Shown here: positions 17,302 through 26,240 of the stretch, piece by piece
How positions within the stretch are numbered: position 1 is the stretch's first letter
How the letters are laid out: every line of letters starts with the position of its first letter
From: Nonomuraea indica
Lineage (GTDB): Bacteria; Actinomycetota; Actinomycetes; Streptosporangiales; Streptosporangiaceae
Direction: 5' to 3'
Assembly: GCF_002850745.1 (NCBI RefSeq)
Contig: NZ_PJOK01000064.1
Location: 1 to 64,000 of the forward strand
DNA length: 64,000 bases
The notes under the pieces: model-generated
Seen by the model: the letters and a program-made list of their open reading frames with translations, nothing else
Database searches by the model: none
Told to the model about the DNA's origin: nothing
Translations under genes and position numbers: made by a program

Positions 17302-17706
17302 TCAGGCGGAGCGGCCGCCCGTGAACGGGGGCTCGCCCTCCTTCAGCGGGCGGAAGCGCAGAGCCGACCAGACCTCGTCCACCGCCACCTGCCCGTTGGG
17401 GCGCAGGCCGTACTCGCCGACGATCGGCCACAGGGTGTCGCGGTTGATGTCGGAGGCGTTGCCCTTGGGGTAGGCCACCCACAGCGTCGCCGGGCGGGTG
17501 AGGTCGTCGCGGTGCTCATCGAGCAGGCTGCGGGCGGCGGCCGCGTCGGCGGCGAACAGCACCGCGACCGCGGCCTGCGCCAGGTCGTCGGTGTGGGTGG
17601 CCCCTCCGGGCAGCGGGCCCACACGGTCGCGGTGGTCGGGGCCGGAGATCCACAGGGTGCTGCCGGGCTTGACGAGGAGCTTGTCGGCGACGGTCTTGGC
17701 GGCCAT
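17302..17706 (-). CDS. DUF3052-like protein
   Basis: 134 residues. The order KLLVKPGSTLWISGP, a central AVLFAADAAAARSLLDEH, then TLWVAYPKGN and a C-terminal GQVAVDEVWSALRFRPL matches the DUF3052 family, a small Rossmann-like fold without known function that is widespread in actinomycetes. No catalytic residue can be named. The gene begins one base after the stop of the DHFR-like gene, so it is the second gene of a two-gene operon. The pairing of these two families is probably meaningful but its role is not known. Confidence 0.65.
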   Translation of the reverse strand: MAAKTVADKLLVKPGSTLWISGPDHRDRVGPLPGGATHTDDLAQAAVAVLFAADAAAARSLLDEHRDDLTRPATLWVAYPKGNASDINRDTLWPIVGEYGLRPNGQVAVDEVWSALRFRPLKEGEPPFTGGRSA

Positions 17707-17707
17707 G

Positions 17708-18253
17708 TCAGGCCCTCCCGTAGGTGAGGTAGACGATTCCGGAGGTGAGGGTACGGCTGGCGAGCAGGGTCAGCGGGAGGTGCCCGGTGCCGTCGTCGAA
17801 CAGCCGCTTGCCGCCGCCCACGACGACGGGGTGGATGGTCAGGTGCAGTTCGTCCAGCAGGCCGTCGCGCAGCAGGCAGCGGACCAGGGTGGGGCTGCCG
17901 GTGACAGAGATGTTCGTGCCGGGCCGCCGCTTCAGCTCGGTCAGGTGGGCCGTGACGTCGCCCTTGACGAGCGTGGTGTTCTGCCAGGTGGCGGTGTCGA
18001 GGGTGGTGGTGACGACGTGCTTGGGCGTGTCGTTCATGTAGGGGGCCATGTCCTGGGCGCGCGCCTCGGGGTTCGGCCAGTACGCGGCGAACTCCTCGTA
18101 GGTGTGCCGGCCGAGCAGCATGGTGTCGGAGCCGGCCATCTGCGCGCCGACCACCTCGGCCAGCTCGCCGTCGAAGTAGGGGAAGTGCCACTTCTGCGGT
18201 GACTCGACGACGCCGTCCAGCGAGATGAACAGCCCTGCGACGATCTTGCGCAT
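17708..18253 (-). CDS. Dihydrofolate-reductase-like (RibD C-terminal family) protein
   Basis: 181 residues starting at MRKIVAGLFISLDGVVESP, the signature N terminus of this family, with GGAGAGAG before the ATG. Further motifs are MLLGRHTYEEFAAYWP and the NADPH-site region ISVTGSPTLVRCLL, then LTIHPVVVGGGKRLF. Members share the DHFR/RibD fold and reduce unknown substrates with NADPH; they are not true folate enzymes. The upstream region holds an AT-rich palindrome that overlaps a TTGACA hexamer. Operon with the DUF3052-like gene. Confidence 0.85.
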   Translation of the reverse strand: MRKIVAGLFISLDGVVESPQKWHFPYFDGELAEVVGAQMAGSDTMLLGRHTYEEFAAYWPNPEARAQDMAPYMNDTPKHVVTTTLDTATWQNTTLVKGDVTAHLTELKRRPGTNISVTGSPTLVRCLLRDGLLDELHLTIHPVVVGGGKRLFDDGTGHLPLTLLASRTLTSGIVYLTYGRA

Positions 18254-18292
18254 CGCTCTCTCCGTTTCTGGGGATGCCCCCACCGTCCCACC

Positions 18293-18308
18293 GACAAAAA
18301 AATTTGTC
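18293..18308 (-). promoter_or_regulatory. AT-rich palindrome overlapping a -35-like TTGACA
   Basis: GACAAA-AAAA-TTTGTC forms a perfect 6-bp inverted repeat, very AT-rich for this genome. On the minus strand it overlaps TTGACA, so a bound repressor would block the DHFR-like operon promoter. The regulator is unknown. Confidence 0.5.
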
Positions 18309-18357
18309 AAGGCGGGCGCGCGCCCGCCGGGTCACCGACCCGGCGGGTCTTGTCCCC

Positions 18358-19002
18358 TCAGGACTCCAGGTAGCGCAGGACGGCCAGCACCCGACGGCTG
18401 TAACCGGCCGTGTGCGACAGCTCCAGCTTGTCGAACAGCGCGTTGACGTGCTTCTCCACGGCGCTCTGCGACACGTGCAGCTCCTGCGCGATCGAGGCGT
18501 TGGTCAGGCCCTGCGCCATGCGCTCCAGCACCTCCCGCTCGCGCGGCGTCAGCCGGGCCAGCGGATCGACGTGCGAGGTGCGGGCGAGCAACTGACGCAC
18601 CACCTCCGGGTCGAACGCCGCTCCCCCGGCCCCCACCCGCTCCAGCGCGTCCAGGAAGTCGGCGACCTGGGCCACCCGGTCCTTCAGCAGGTAGCCGACG
18701 CCCTCCACGTCGCCGCTCATCAGCTCGGTGGCGTACCGCTTCTCCACGTACTGCGACAGCACCAGCACGCGCACTCCCGGCCAGCGGCGCCGGATCTCCA
18801 GTGCGGCGCGCAGCCCCTCGTCGGTGTGGGTGGGCGGCATCCGCACGTCCACCACCACGACGTCGGGCACGTCCGCGGCCACGGCGGCCAGCAGCGCGGC
18901 GGCGTCGCCCACGGCGGCGGGCACCTCGTGGCCCTCCTCCAGCAACAGCCGCACCAGCCCCTCACGCAGCAGCGTCGAGTCCTCGGCCAGCATCACCCGC
19001 AC
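18358..19002 (-). CDS. NarL/LuxR-type response regulator
   Basis: 214 residues. The receiver domain begins VRVMLAEDSTLLREGL with the acidic pocket, the phospho-accepting Asp is in VVVVDVRMPPTHTDEG, and the LuxR DNA-binding domain ends the protein (LTPREREVLERMAQGLTNAS, QSAVEKHVNALFDKL). GTG at 19002 is chosen because homologues start MRVxIAEDS; an ATG at 18993 fused to the kinase stop as TGATG is the alternative. It is the cognate partner of the overlapping kinase gene. The receiver has the MPPTHTDEG loop typical of the LnrK/LiaR-like branch. Confidence 0.9.
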   Translation of the reverse strand: MRVMLAEDSTLLREGLVRLLLEEGHEVPAAVGDAAALLAAVAADVPDVVVVDVRMPPTHTDEGLRAALEIRRRWPGVRVLVLSQYVEKRYATELMSGDVEGVGYLLKDRVAQVADFLDALERVGAGGAAFDPEVVRQLLARTSHVDPLARLTPREREVLERMAQGLTNASIAQELHVSQSAVEKHVNALFDKLELSHTAGYSRRVLAVLRYLES

Positions 19003-20138
19003 GGCAGCTCCGCCACGATCGTCGTCGGCCCGCCCGCCGGGCTGTCCACCTGGAACCTGCCGTCCAGCGCGGCCACCCGGCGCGCCAGCCCCGACAGGCC
19101 GCCGCCGGAGGCGTTCGCGCCACCGGATCCGTCGTCCCGCACCGTCACGACGACCATGGTGCCGCACCGCCGCACGTCCACCGTGATGAGCCCGGCCCCG
19201 GAGTGCTTGGCGGCGTTGGTGACCGCCTCGCACACCACGAAGTACGCGGCCGTCTCCACCGCCATCGCCGGCCGTTCGGGCAGGTCGCAGGTGACCCGGA
19301 CCGGCACGGACGAGCGTTCGGCGACGCCGGACAGCGCCTCGCCCAGCCCGAGGGAGTCCAGGCCGCTCGGATAGACGCGCCAGGCCACCTCACGCAGCTC
19401 GGCCAGCGCGCGCTGGGCCTCCTGATGGGCCTGGTCGAGCAGCTCGGGGCGGCCCCGCCGCGAACGGCCGATCAGCATCGACAGGGCGACCAGACGCTGC
19501 TGGAGGCCGTCGTGCAGGTCACGCTCGATCCGGCGGCGCTCGGAGTCGACCGCCGCCACGATGCCCGCCCGGCTCTCGGCCAGCTCGGCGATCCGGCGGT
19601 GCAGCGCCTCGGTGGGGTCGGGGGCCAGCAGCCGGCGGGCCAGCCGCCGCTCCAGGGCGTACACGCCGGCCAGGCCCGACAGGTCGAGGAAGAGCAGGAC
19701 GACGCCGACGACGGCGGTGGACAGCGCCAGCGACAGGGAGCGGTGCATGCCGTCGTACGGCTGCCCGCTCGACCAGGCCAGCGCGAGGTCCACGCCGATG
19801 TAGGCCCCGTAGACCAGGAGCACCAGGATGAGGCCGCCGAGCACACCGGCGGGCAGGCGGGCGGCGAGATAGCGAAGCGCCCGCCCACCGTCCGTGGGGT
19901 CGTCGTCCGTCCGGCCACCCGGCCGGACGTCCAGGGGGCCGGAGGCCAGGCGCAGCAGGGCCGGGTCGAGGCGGAGCCGGCGGGCCTCCAGCCTCGCCAG
20001 CCGCACGGCGCCGGCCGAGACGTTCGGGTTGCCGAGGAACGGCAGCGACAGCAGCAGGAACGCCGCCTCCAGCACAGCGGTGACCACGCCGAGCGTCACC
20101 GCCGCCACGATCCTGGCGCCGTCAGCGACGTGAGGCAT
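18993..20138 (-). CDS. Membrane sensor histidine kinase (HisKA_3)
   Basis: 381 residues, starting at the ATG at 20138 inside the end of the DedA gene (17-bp overlap). The first 200 residues carry about four membrane helices. The phosphorylation site is ERDLHDGLQQRLVALSMLIG, the N box CEAVTNAAKHSGAG, and the ATP site VRDDGSGGANASGGGLSGLA. This is the domain order of DesK/LiaS-type kinases. It precedes its response regulator with overlapping genes. Coupling to a DedA envelope protein suggests sensing of membrane or envelope state, an inference from operon structure only. Confidence 0.88.
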   Translation of the reverse strand: MPHVADGARIVAAVTLGVVTAVLEAAFLLLSLPFLGNPNVSAGAVRLARLEARRLRLDPALLRLASGPLDVRPGGRTDDDPTDGGRALRYLAARLPAGVLGGLILVLLVYGAYIGVDLALAWSSGQPYDGMHRSLSLALSTAVVGVVLLFLDLSGLAGVYALERRLARRLLAPDPTEALHRRIAELAESRAGIVAAVDSERRRIERDLHDGLQQRLVALSMLIGRSRRGRPELLDQAHQEAQRALAELREVAWRVYPSGLDSLGLGEALSGVAERSSVPVRVTCDLPERPAMAVETAAYFVVCEAVTNAAKHSGAGLITVDVRRCGTMVVVTVRDDGSGGANASGGGLSGLARRVAALDGRFQVDSPAGGPTTIVAELPCG

Positions 20139-20739
20139 GCCGTCCCTTGCGCCGCTCGACCAGCCGCACGCCGACGAAGACGACGACCGCCAGGGCCACG
20201 AGGCCGAGCACCACCTTGGAGCCGACGCCGACGTAGGCCTCGACCAGCTCCCACTGCTCGCCCAGGGCATAGCCGGCCAGGACGAAAGCGGTGTTCCAGA
20301 TCGCGCTGCCCGCCGTGGTCAGGGCGAGGAAGGTGGGCAGCGGCATGCGCTCCACGCCGGCCGGGACGGAGATGAGGCTGCGGAAGATGGGGATCATCCG
20401 CCCGAAGAACACCGTCATGCGGCCGTGCTTGAGGAACCACGCCTCCGTCTTCTCGATGTCGGACGGCTTGACCAGCGGCATCTTGGCGGCGATGGCCAGC
20501 ACGCGGTCCCGGCCGAGGAGCGCGCCGACCCAGTAGAGCGCGAGCGCGCCGAGCACGGAGCCCAGCGTGGTGAACACCAGCACGTCGATCAGCCCCATGT
20601 CGCCCCTGCTGGAGGTGAAGCCCGCCAGCGGCAGCACCACCTCGCTCGGCAACGGCGGGAACAGGTTCTCCAGGGCGATCGCGATGCCCGCGCCCGGTGC
20701 TCCGAGGCGCTCCATGAGCCAAACCATCCATTCAGTCAT
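20122..20739 (-). CDS. DedA-family membrane protein
   Basis: 205 residues of the SNARE-associated/DedA family (PF09335). Diagnostic segments are ENLFPPLPSEVVLPLAGF, with the conserved acidic residue, FFGRMIPIFRSLISVPAG, carrying essential arginines, and a final helix ending in a basic tail. DedA proteins flip polyprenyl-phosphate or phospholipid and support proton motive force and drug tolerance. It is the first gene of an operon with the kinase and regulator. A TAGCCT hexamer six bases before the ATG predicts leaderless translation. Confidence 0.9.
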   Translation of the reverse strand: MTEWMVWLMERLGAPGAGIAIALENLFPPLPSEVVLPLAGFTSSRGDMGLIDVLVFTTLGSVLGALALYWVGALLGRDRVLAIAAKMPLVKPSDIEKTEAWFLKHGRMTVFFGRMIPIFRSLISVPAGVERMPLPTFLALTTAGSAIWNTAFVLAGYALGEQWELVEAYVGVGSKVVLGLVALAVVVFVGVRLVERRKGRHASRR

Positions 20740-20745
20740 GCGACA

Positions 20746-20751
20746 AGGCTA
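20746..20751 (-). promoter_or_regulatory. -10 element of a leaderless promoter for the DedA operon
   Basis: TAGCCT on the minus strand, then six bases, then the ATG at 20739. The spacing places the transcription start on the start codon. Confidence 0.5.
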
Positions 20752-20795
20752 GGGGCGTTCTCGGGTGCGGGTAATGCGGAAGGCAACCAGGTGTT

Positions 20796-20813
20796 GCTGT
20801 GGTAAACCACAGC
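20796..20813. promoter_or_regulatory. 18-bp perfect palindrome in the DedA/SNF2 intergenic region
   Basis: GCTGTGGT-AA-ACCACAGC is a perfect inverted repeat 26 bases upstream of the SNF2 start. It could be an operator or part of the SNF2 promoter; the regulator is not known. Confidence 0.5.
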
Positions 20814-20820
20814 CCCATGT

Positions 20821-20837
20821 ACCGTACACTGTACGGT
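20821..20837 (+). promoter_or_regulatory. TetR-type operator at the SNF2 helicase start
   Basis: ACCGTACA-C-TGTACGGT is a perfect 8-bp inverted repeat ending one base before the GTG start. Its core ACACTGTACG is shared with the palindrome at 53100-53114 in front of the window's own TetR gene, suggesting the same class of repressor. Binding would cover the transcription start. Confidence 0.55.
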
Positions 20838-20838
20838 C

Positions 20839-23712
20839 GTGAGCTCCTCAACGGATCTGGCCAGGCAGGCGGTCGTCTTCGAGCCCGGAGACCCGCCACG
20901 GACGGGCCGGATGGCCTTTTTCGACCCCGACGACGACACCCCGCCCGACGGCCTCCCGTCCGGAGATTCTCAGGCCGGCGACGCCCTGCTCGCGGTGGTG
21001 CAGCCGCACGAGGGCGGGCTGCGCACGCGCCGGGTCGGCGCCACCCGCGTCCCCGTCGCCGAGGCCGTGGCGGGCCTGGTCAGGGCCCGCCGAGACGAGG
21101 CAGCGCACCCGGCCGCCCGCTTCTGGGGGGCGGTGGCACTGGTGGCGCTGCAACTCGTCACGCGGGGCCGCATCGTGCCGGGCGTCACGGCCGGGGGGCA
21201 CGACTCCTGGCGGGCTGGCCCGTTCGACCCCGCCGACATGCTGCGCATCAGGGAACTGGCCGACGCGATGCCCGCCACCGCGAGGGCCGTGCCCCTGGCC
21301 GGCGCGCAGTCCGACGGGCCGGTGCCGCACTCCGACGGGCCGGTGCCGGCCGAAGCGGAAGGGCCGGCGGACGTCGACGGGCCGGTGCTGGCCGGCGCCG
21401 ACGGGCTGGTGCTGGCGGACGCCGAAGGGCTGGTGCGGGCCTTCATCGACGCGGTCGCCGACGCGATGCCGCGCTCGCCCGGCGCGGTGCGCGCCACCGG
21501 CACGACCGCGTTCGCGGCCGTCAGGCCGGTCAAGGCGGCGCACCTTCGCGGGTGGGCCGACGAGGTGGCCGCCGGGCTCGACTCGGGGGTGCGGCTGTCG
21601 CTGCGGCTGGAGGCCGACGACCCGGGCGAGGCGGAGTTCCGGGCTGTCGTCCAGGTGCACAGCCTGGCCGACCCCTCGCTCGTGGCCGACGCCGCCGAGC
21701 TGTGGGACGGCGGCGACCACGGGTTCGGGCCCCGGGCGAGGATCGACACGACCATGGCCGTGCGCCGGGCCGCCCGTGCCTGGCCGGCCCTGGAACGGCT
21801 GCTCGACAGCGCGGTGCCCGACGAGCTGACGCTGTCCGACGCCGATGTCGGGCACCTGCTGGCCGAAGGCGCGCAGCGGCTGGCCGCCGCCGGGGTGCAG
21901 GTGCACTGGCCGCGGTCGATGGTGCGCGGCCTGAGCGCCCGCGCGGTCGTCGGCGAGCGTGACGCCGCGCCCTCCGACCTGCCGTCGTTCTTCGGCGGCC
22001 ATCACCTGACGAGCTTCGACTGGCAGCTCGCCCTCGGCGGCGAGCGGCTGACGGCGGCCGAGATGGACCGGCTGGCCGAGGCGCACCGCCCCGTCGTGCG
22101 GCTGCGCGACCAGTGGGTGCTCGTCGACCCCGAGACGGTGCGCAAGGCGCGCCAGCGCGACCTCAAGCCGCTGACCGGGCTGCAGGCGCTCGGCGCCGCG
22201 CTGACCGGCGCGGTCGAGGTCGACGGCGAGCAGGTGCCGGTGGAGGCCAGCGCCTGGCTGGCCGAGCTGCGCGAGCGGCTGACCGAGCCCGAGGACGTCC
22301 GGGCGCCCGAGGGTCTGGCCGCGACGCTGCGCGACTACCAGCTGCAGGGATTGCGCTGGCTGGCCAGGATGACCTCGCTGGGGCTCGGCGGCTGCCTGGC
22401 CGACGACATGGGCCTGGGCAAGACGATCACACTGATCGCGCTGCACCTGCACCGGCGCGGGCTGGGCGCCGGCCCCACCCTCGTGGTGTGCCCGGCGTCG
22501 CTGCTCGGCAACTGGGAGCGGGAGATCACCAGGTTCGCGCCCGGCGTGCCGGTGCGCCGCTACCACGGCAGCGCCCGCACCCTCACCGGGGAGGGGGCCG
22601 ACGAGGGGTTCGTGCTGACGACGTACGGCACCATGCGGCTGGACGCGGCCCGGCTGGCCGAGCACCCGTGGGGTCTGGTCGTGGCCGACGAGGCCCAGCA
22701 CGTCAAGAACCCCGCCTCCGGCACCGCCAGGGCGCTGCGCGAGATCCCGGCGGCCGCCCGCGTCGCGCTGACCGGCACCCCGGTGGAGAACAACCTGTCG
22801 GAGCTGTGGGCCGTCCTCGACTGGACCACGCCGGGCCTGCTCGGCTCGCTGGGCAGGTTCCGGACGCGGTGGGCCAAGCCGGTCGAGTCGGGTGACGCCG
22901 AGGTGGCCGAGCGGCTGGCCCGGCTGGTGGGGCCGTTCATGCTGCGCCGGCGCAAGTCCGACCCGGGCATCGCGCCCGAGCTGCCGGCCAAGACCGAGAC
23001 CGACCGTCCGGTGCCGCTGAGCGCCGAGCAGGCCGGCCTGTACGAGGCCGCGGTCCGCGAGATGATGGCGCGGATCGAGGCTGCGCACGGGATGGCCCGG
23101 CGCGGTCTGGTCGTCAAGCTGCTGACCGGGCTCAAGCAGATCTGCAACCATCCGGCGCAGTACCTGCACGAGGCGCAGCCGCGGCTGGCCGGCCGGTCGG
23201 GCAAGCTGGAGCTGCTGGACGAGCTGGTCGACACGATCGTCGCCGAGGACGGCGCGGTGCTGGTCTTCACCCAGTACGTCGCCATGGCGCGGCTGCTGGA
23301 GCGGCACCTGACCGGCCGGGGCGTGGCCACGCAGCTGCTGCACGGTGGCACGCCGGTGGCCCGCCGCGAGGAGATGGTGCGGCGGTTCCAGGACGGTGGC
23401 GCCCCGGTGTTCCTGCTGTCGCTGAAGGCGGCGGGAACGGGGCTCAACCTCACGCGGGCCGACCACGTCATCCACTACGACCGCTGGTGGAACCCCGCCG
23501 TCGAGGACCAGGCCACCGACCGCGCCTACCGCATCGGGCAGACCAAACCCGTCCAGGTGCACCGCCTGATCGCTGAGGGCACCATCGAGGACCGCATCGC
23601 CGGGATGCTGGCCGCCAAGCGTTCCCTGGCCGAGGCCGTGCTCGCCTCCGGCGAGGCGGCCCTCACCGAACTGACCGACGCCGAACTGGCCGCCCTCGTG
23701 GAGCTGCGATGA
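20839..23712 (+). CDS. SNF2-family DEAD/DEAH helicase
   Basis: 957 residues. The C-terminal half is a complete SNF2 motor: motif I DDMGLGKT at 522-529, motif II DEAQH at 618-621, motif III LTGTPVENNL, motif IV-VI LVFTQYV, LKAAGTGLNLTRADHVIHYD and DQATDRAYRIGQ. The N-terminal half (about 1-450) is the acidic SNF2_N-associated region of bacterial HepA-like proteins. A degenerate minisatellite with 21-bp units at 21310-21440 expands an Asp-Gly-Pro-Val stretch. It overlaps the SWIM-domain gene by four bases, a conserved partnership. Likely a nucleic-acid translocase in repair or transcription; a palindrome at the GTG start suggests tight control. Confidence 0.9.
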   Translation: MSSSTDLARQAVVFEPGDPPRTGRMAFFDPDDDTPPDGLPSGDSQAGDALLAVVQPHEGGLRTRRVGATRVPVAEAVAGLVRARRDEAAHPAARFWGAVALVALQLVTRGRIVPGVTAGGHDSWRAGPFDPADMLRIRELADAMPATARAVPLAGAQSDGPVPHSDGPVPAEAEGPADVDGPVLAGADGLVLADAEGLVRAFIDAVADAMPRSPGAVRATGTTAFAAVRPVKAAHLRGWADEVAAGLDSGVRLSLRLEADDPGEAEFRAVVQVHSLADPSLVADAAELWDGGDHGFGPRARIDTTMAVRRAARAWPALERLLDSAVPDELTLSDADVGHLLAEGAQRLAAAGVQVHWPRSMVRGLSARAVVGERDAAPSDLPSFFGGHHLTSFDWQLALGGERLTAAEMDRLAEAHRPVVRLRDQWVLVDPETVRKARQRDLKPLTGLQALGAALTGAVEVDGEQVPVEASAWLAELRERLTEPEDVRAPEGLAATLRDYQLQGLRWLARMTSLGLGGCLADDMGLGKTITLIALHLHRRGLGAGPTLVVCPASLLGNWEREITRFAPGVPVRRYHGSARTLTGEGADEGFVLTTYGTMRLDAARLAEHPWGLVVADEAQHVKNPASGTARALREIPAAARVALTGTPVENNLSELWAVLDWTTPGLLGSLGRFRTRWAKPVESGDAEVAERLARLVGPFMLRRRKSDPGIAPELPAKTETDRPVPLSAEQAGLYEAAVREMMARIEAAHGMARRGLVVKLLTGLKQICNHPAQYLHEAQPRLAGRSGKLELLDELVDTIVAEDGAVLVFTQYVAMARLLERHLTGRGVATQLLHGGTPVARREEMVRRFQDGGAPVFLLSLKAAGTGLNLTRADHVIHYDRWWNPAVEDQATDRAYRIGQTKPVQVHRLIAEGTIEDRIAGMLAAKRSLAEAVLASGEAALTELTDAELAALVELR

Positions 23713-24848
23713 GATCCGACGTCAGTGCCGCACGGGGGTTCCCCGCCTTTCCCCGGCAGCAGGCCGGCACCCGTTTCGCGACCTCCTGGTGGGGCCGCGC
23801 CTGGATCAAGGCGCTGGAGGACACCTCCCTGGACCAGACGCTGCTGAAGAAGGGCCGCGCCTACGCCAAGACGGGCCAGGTGGGTCCCATCACGGTCAGC
23901 CCCGGCCGGCTCGCCGCGGTCACCGAGGCCGGCTACGACGCCGAGCACCACACGGTGGTCCACGTCGAGCAGCTGGGCGAGGCGGAGTGGGATCGGTTCC
24001 TCGACCAGGTCGCCGCCAAGGCGGGGCACATCGCCGCGCTGCTGGACGGCGAGATGCCGCACGACCTGGTGGAGGCGGCCGAGCACGCCGGCGTGCCGCT
24101 GCTGCCCACGGTCGGCGACCTCGAGCCCGAGTGCTCCTGCCCCGACTGGGGACATCCGTGCGCGCACGCGGCCGCCCTGTGCTACCAGGCGTCGTGGCTG
24201 CTCGACGACGATCCGTTCGTGCTGCTGCTGCTGCGCGGACGCGGCCGGCAGGAGCTGGTGGAGGCGCTGCAGGGCCGTTCCCTGCCGGACCCCGCGGCCG
24301 GGACGCGGGCGGGCACGCCGGCCGCCGAGGCGTTCGCGCTGGACGTCCCGCCGCTGCCGGATCCGCCGCCGGTGGAGGTGGCCTTCGCCCCGCTCGACCT
24401 CGATCCGGCGCCGGGCGTGGAGGTGGCGGCGCTGCGGGTGCTGGCCGCCTCGGCGGCCGCGCGGGCGCGTGAGCTGCTGGTCTCGGGCCGGCAGGTCGTG
24501 CTGACCGAGTTCCAGGACCGGGTCCGCCTGGCCGCCGAGCACGACCTGGATCTCGGGCTGGAGGCGGCGGTGCGGGCCTGGCGGCACGGCGGCGTGACCG
24601 GGCTGGAGGTGCTGGAGTCGGCCTGGACGCCGCCCGGGCGGGAGCTGGCCCGGTCCCGCGCGTTGCTGGAGGCCGGATGGGAGGGCGAGGCTCCGCCGGC
24701 GGTGGAGGCGTGGCGCAACCGCTGGACGGTGGGCGCGCTCCAGCTGCGTTACGGCAGGGACGGCCGCTGGTACCCGTTCGAGCTGCGTGACGGGCAGTGG
24801 TGGCCGGCGGGCCCGCCCGCGCGCGACCCCTCGGAACTGCTGGCGTGA
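23709..24848 (+). CDS. SWIM zinc-finger protein partnered with SNF2 helicase
   Basis: 379 residues, ATG overlapping the helicase stop as ATGA. The SWIM motif CSCPDWGHPCAH lies at 142-153, with C142, C144, C151 and H153 as the zinc ligands. The N terminus (FATSWWGRAWIKALEDTSLD) is typical of bacterial SWIM proteins encoded next to SNF2 helicases. SWIM domains bind DNA or protein. The tight coupling implies the two act as a complex. Residues beyond about 200 are Leu/Val/Glu-rich without recognised domain. The gene ends convergent with the MarR gene. Confidence 0.88.
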   Translation: MRSDVSAARGFPAFPRQQAGTRFATSWWGRAWIKALEDTSLDQTLLKKGRAYAKTGQVGPITVSPGRLAAVTEAGYDAEHHTVVHVEQLGEAEWDRFLDQVAAKAGHIAALLDGEMPHDLVEAAEHAGVPLLPTVGDLEPECSCPDWGHPCAHAAALCYQASWLLDDDPFVLLLLRGRGRQELVEALQGRSLPDPAAGTRAGTPAAEAFALDVPPLPDPPPVEVAFAPLDLDPAPGVEVAALRVLAASAAARARELLVSGRQVVLTEFQDRVRLAAEHDLDLGLEAAVRAWRHGGVTGLEVLESAWTPPGRELARSRALLEAGWEGEAPPAVEAWRNRWTVGALQLRYGRDGRWYPFELRDGQWWPAGPPARDPSELLA

Positions 24849-24948
24849 GCCTCGCGCGGTCGGCCGGCGGGTGTCGTGCGCCCGCACGGCCGGCCGCCGA
24901 GACGCGGGTCCCGGCCACAGGGCCCGAACCCGCCGGACGTGATCCCTC

Positions 24949-25566
24949 TCAGGTGCCGGCGGGCCTCGTCTGCTGGGAGACGAAGCGCTGCCAGGCGCGT
25001 CGCTGCTGCTCGGGTGAGGCGTCGACCTGCTCGGCGCAGTCCAGGCGCAGGTGCCGGTCGCCGAAGGGCTCGTTCAGGTAGGCGCAGTGGTGAGGTTCGG
25101 CGGAGCCCGCGTGGAGGTGCGGGTGGAAGTGCCGGCAGGTGAGGCAGATGCGCTGCGGCGGGATGTCGCCGTTGTGCTGCAACGTCCGAATGACCTTGAC
25201 CAGCGAACGCAGCATGGCGGTCTGTTCGCCCGGGTCGAGGGTCTCCACGGCGCGGCTCAGGAAGTCCGGCCATGCGCTCGTACGGTCTGCCATCGACGCC
25301 CCGGATTCGGTGAGGCGCAGCGTGATGGATCGCTTGTCCGATCCCGGCTCCTTCACCACGAGCCCTTTGTGCACGAGGGCGCTGACGGCGTTGCTGGCCG
25401 TCGCGGTCGAGGCGCCCAGGCGGGCCGCGAGGACGCCGAGGCTCGCCGGCCGCTCGCGCAGCGACTCCAGCGCCTGCGCCTGGGTCGGTGTCACGCCTTC
25501 GGGCCCGGCTCCCTCCCACGCCCTGCTCTTGAGCACCATGCCGATCGTGGAGAGACCGCTCGTCAC
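24949..25566 (-). CDS. MarR-family regulator with a Cys/His-rich C-terminal extension
   Basis: 205 residues. The winged helix is PTQAQALESLRERPASLGVL followed by ASTATASNAVSALVHKGLV and the wing DKRSITLRLT. Beyond the usual 145 residues there is an extension of about 60 residues with CLTCRHFHPH, PHHCAYL and LRLDCAEQ, that is four cysteines and several histidines. Such a cluster could bind zinc or an iron-sulphur group and make the repressor metal- or redox-sensitive. The start overlaps the downstream end of the next gene by four bases (25563-25566), so the pair is co-transcribed. Confidence 0.82.
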   Translation of the reverse strand: MTSGLSTIGMVLKSRAWEGAGPEGVTPTQAQALESLRERPASLGVLAARLGASTATASNAVSALVHKGLVVKEPGSDKRSITLRLTESGASMADRTSAWPDFLSRAVETLDPGEQTAMLRSLVKVIRTLQHNGDIPPQRICLTCRHFHPHLHAGSAEPHHCAYLNEPFGDRHLRLDCAEQVDASPEQQRRAWQRFVSQQTRPAGT

Positions 25567-26198
25567 GCGTCGGGCGACAGGTCCGCTGATCGCGTCGAAG
25601 CTTCCTGCCAGGTCCCTTCAGGGATTCGGTAGAGGGCCCTGGTCGAGGTGGACCATTCCCGGTCGAGGAAGCGCCCGGTGATCCGGCCCACCATGCACAA
25701 CATGAGATGCAGGCACCGGCTCAGGTCGAGCGGATCGCCGAGCGCGATCCCGCTCGCGTACGGCCGATAGTCGGGTAGTTCCATATATCCGCCTTCCTCG
25801 TACGGCGGAGTGACGTCCCCGACATGTTCCCCGTCATAGTAGAGATTCACCGGTTCGAGTTCCTTGAGATGGTCGTTGTAGCGGATCTCAAAGACGCGTC
25901 GCTTTCCCAGGTGCCGGATGGCGGGGTGGTACGGGTAGAGCCCGGAGGCGAGTATGTGCGTCCACCCGGGCGAGTGCGCGCCCATCCAGACCATTTCCCC
26001 GGATGAGGCTTGGAAGGTCTCCGTCGCCGCCTCGAGGCCGCACTCCTGCCGCGAGTCAGGGTCAACCCGAAGAAGAGCGCTCACCTCGTCCGCGTTTCCG
26101 CTCTCCACCCAGAGCCCGTGAAAGAGATACTCGATCCGGTGCTCGGCCAGCAGGGCCCACTGATCCTCAAGCGGATACTGCTGTGCCAGGTCTGCCAC
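25563..26198 (-). CDS. Hypothetical protein, DUF6461-like; possible immunity protein
   Basis: 211 residues from a GTG with GGAGGTAGG just upstream. It is acidic, cytoplasmic, with lower GC than its neighbours. GEMVWMGAHSPGWTHILASG, RRVFEIRYNDHLKELEPVNL and a C-terminal LDLSRCLHLMLCMVGRITG recall the DUF6461 layout, where a central W-containing sheet is followed by a terminal helix, but the match was judged by eye. It lies directly downstream of a NucA/NucB nuclease pseudogene, separated by a terminator, a position where immunity proteins of secreted nucleases are often found. Function remains unproven. Confidence 0.5.
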   Translation of the reverse strand: MADLAQQYPLEDQWALLAEHRIEYLFHGLWVESGNADEVSALLRVDPDSRQECGLEAATETFQASSGEMVWMGAHSPGWTHILASGLYPYHPAIRHLGKRRVFEIRYNDHLKELEPVNLYYDGEHVGDVTPPYEEGGYMELPDYRPYASGIALGDPLDLSRCLHLMLCMVGRITGRFLDREWSTSTRALYRIPEGTWQEASTRSADLSPDA

Positions 26199-26240
26199 TT
26201 TCCTACCTCCGGCCGCGAACGTCGCACGCTGAATACAACG

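Noticed and set aside
20848-23562. A 904-codon minus-strand frame opposite the SNF2 helicase
   Set aside because: Same reason: no domain, composition bias, and the plus strand has all helicase motifs.
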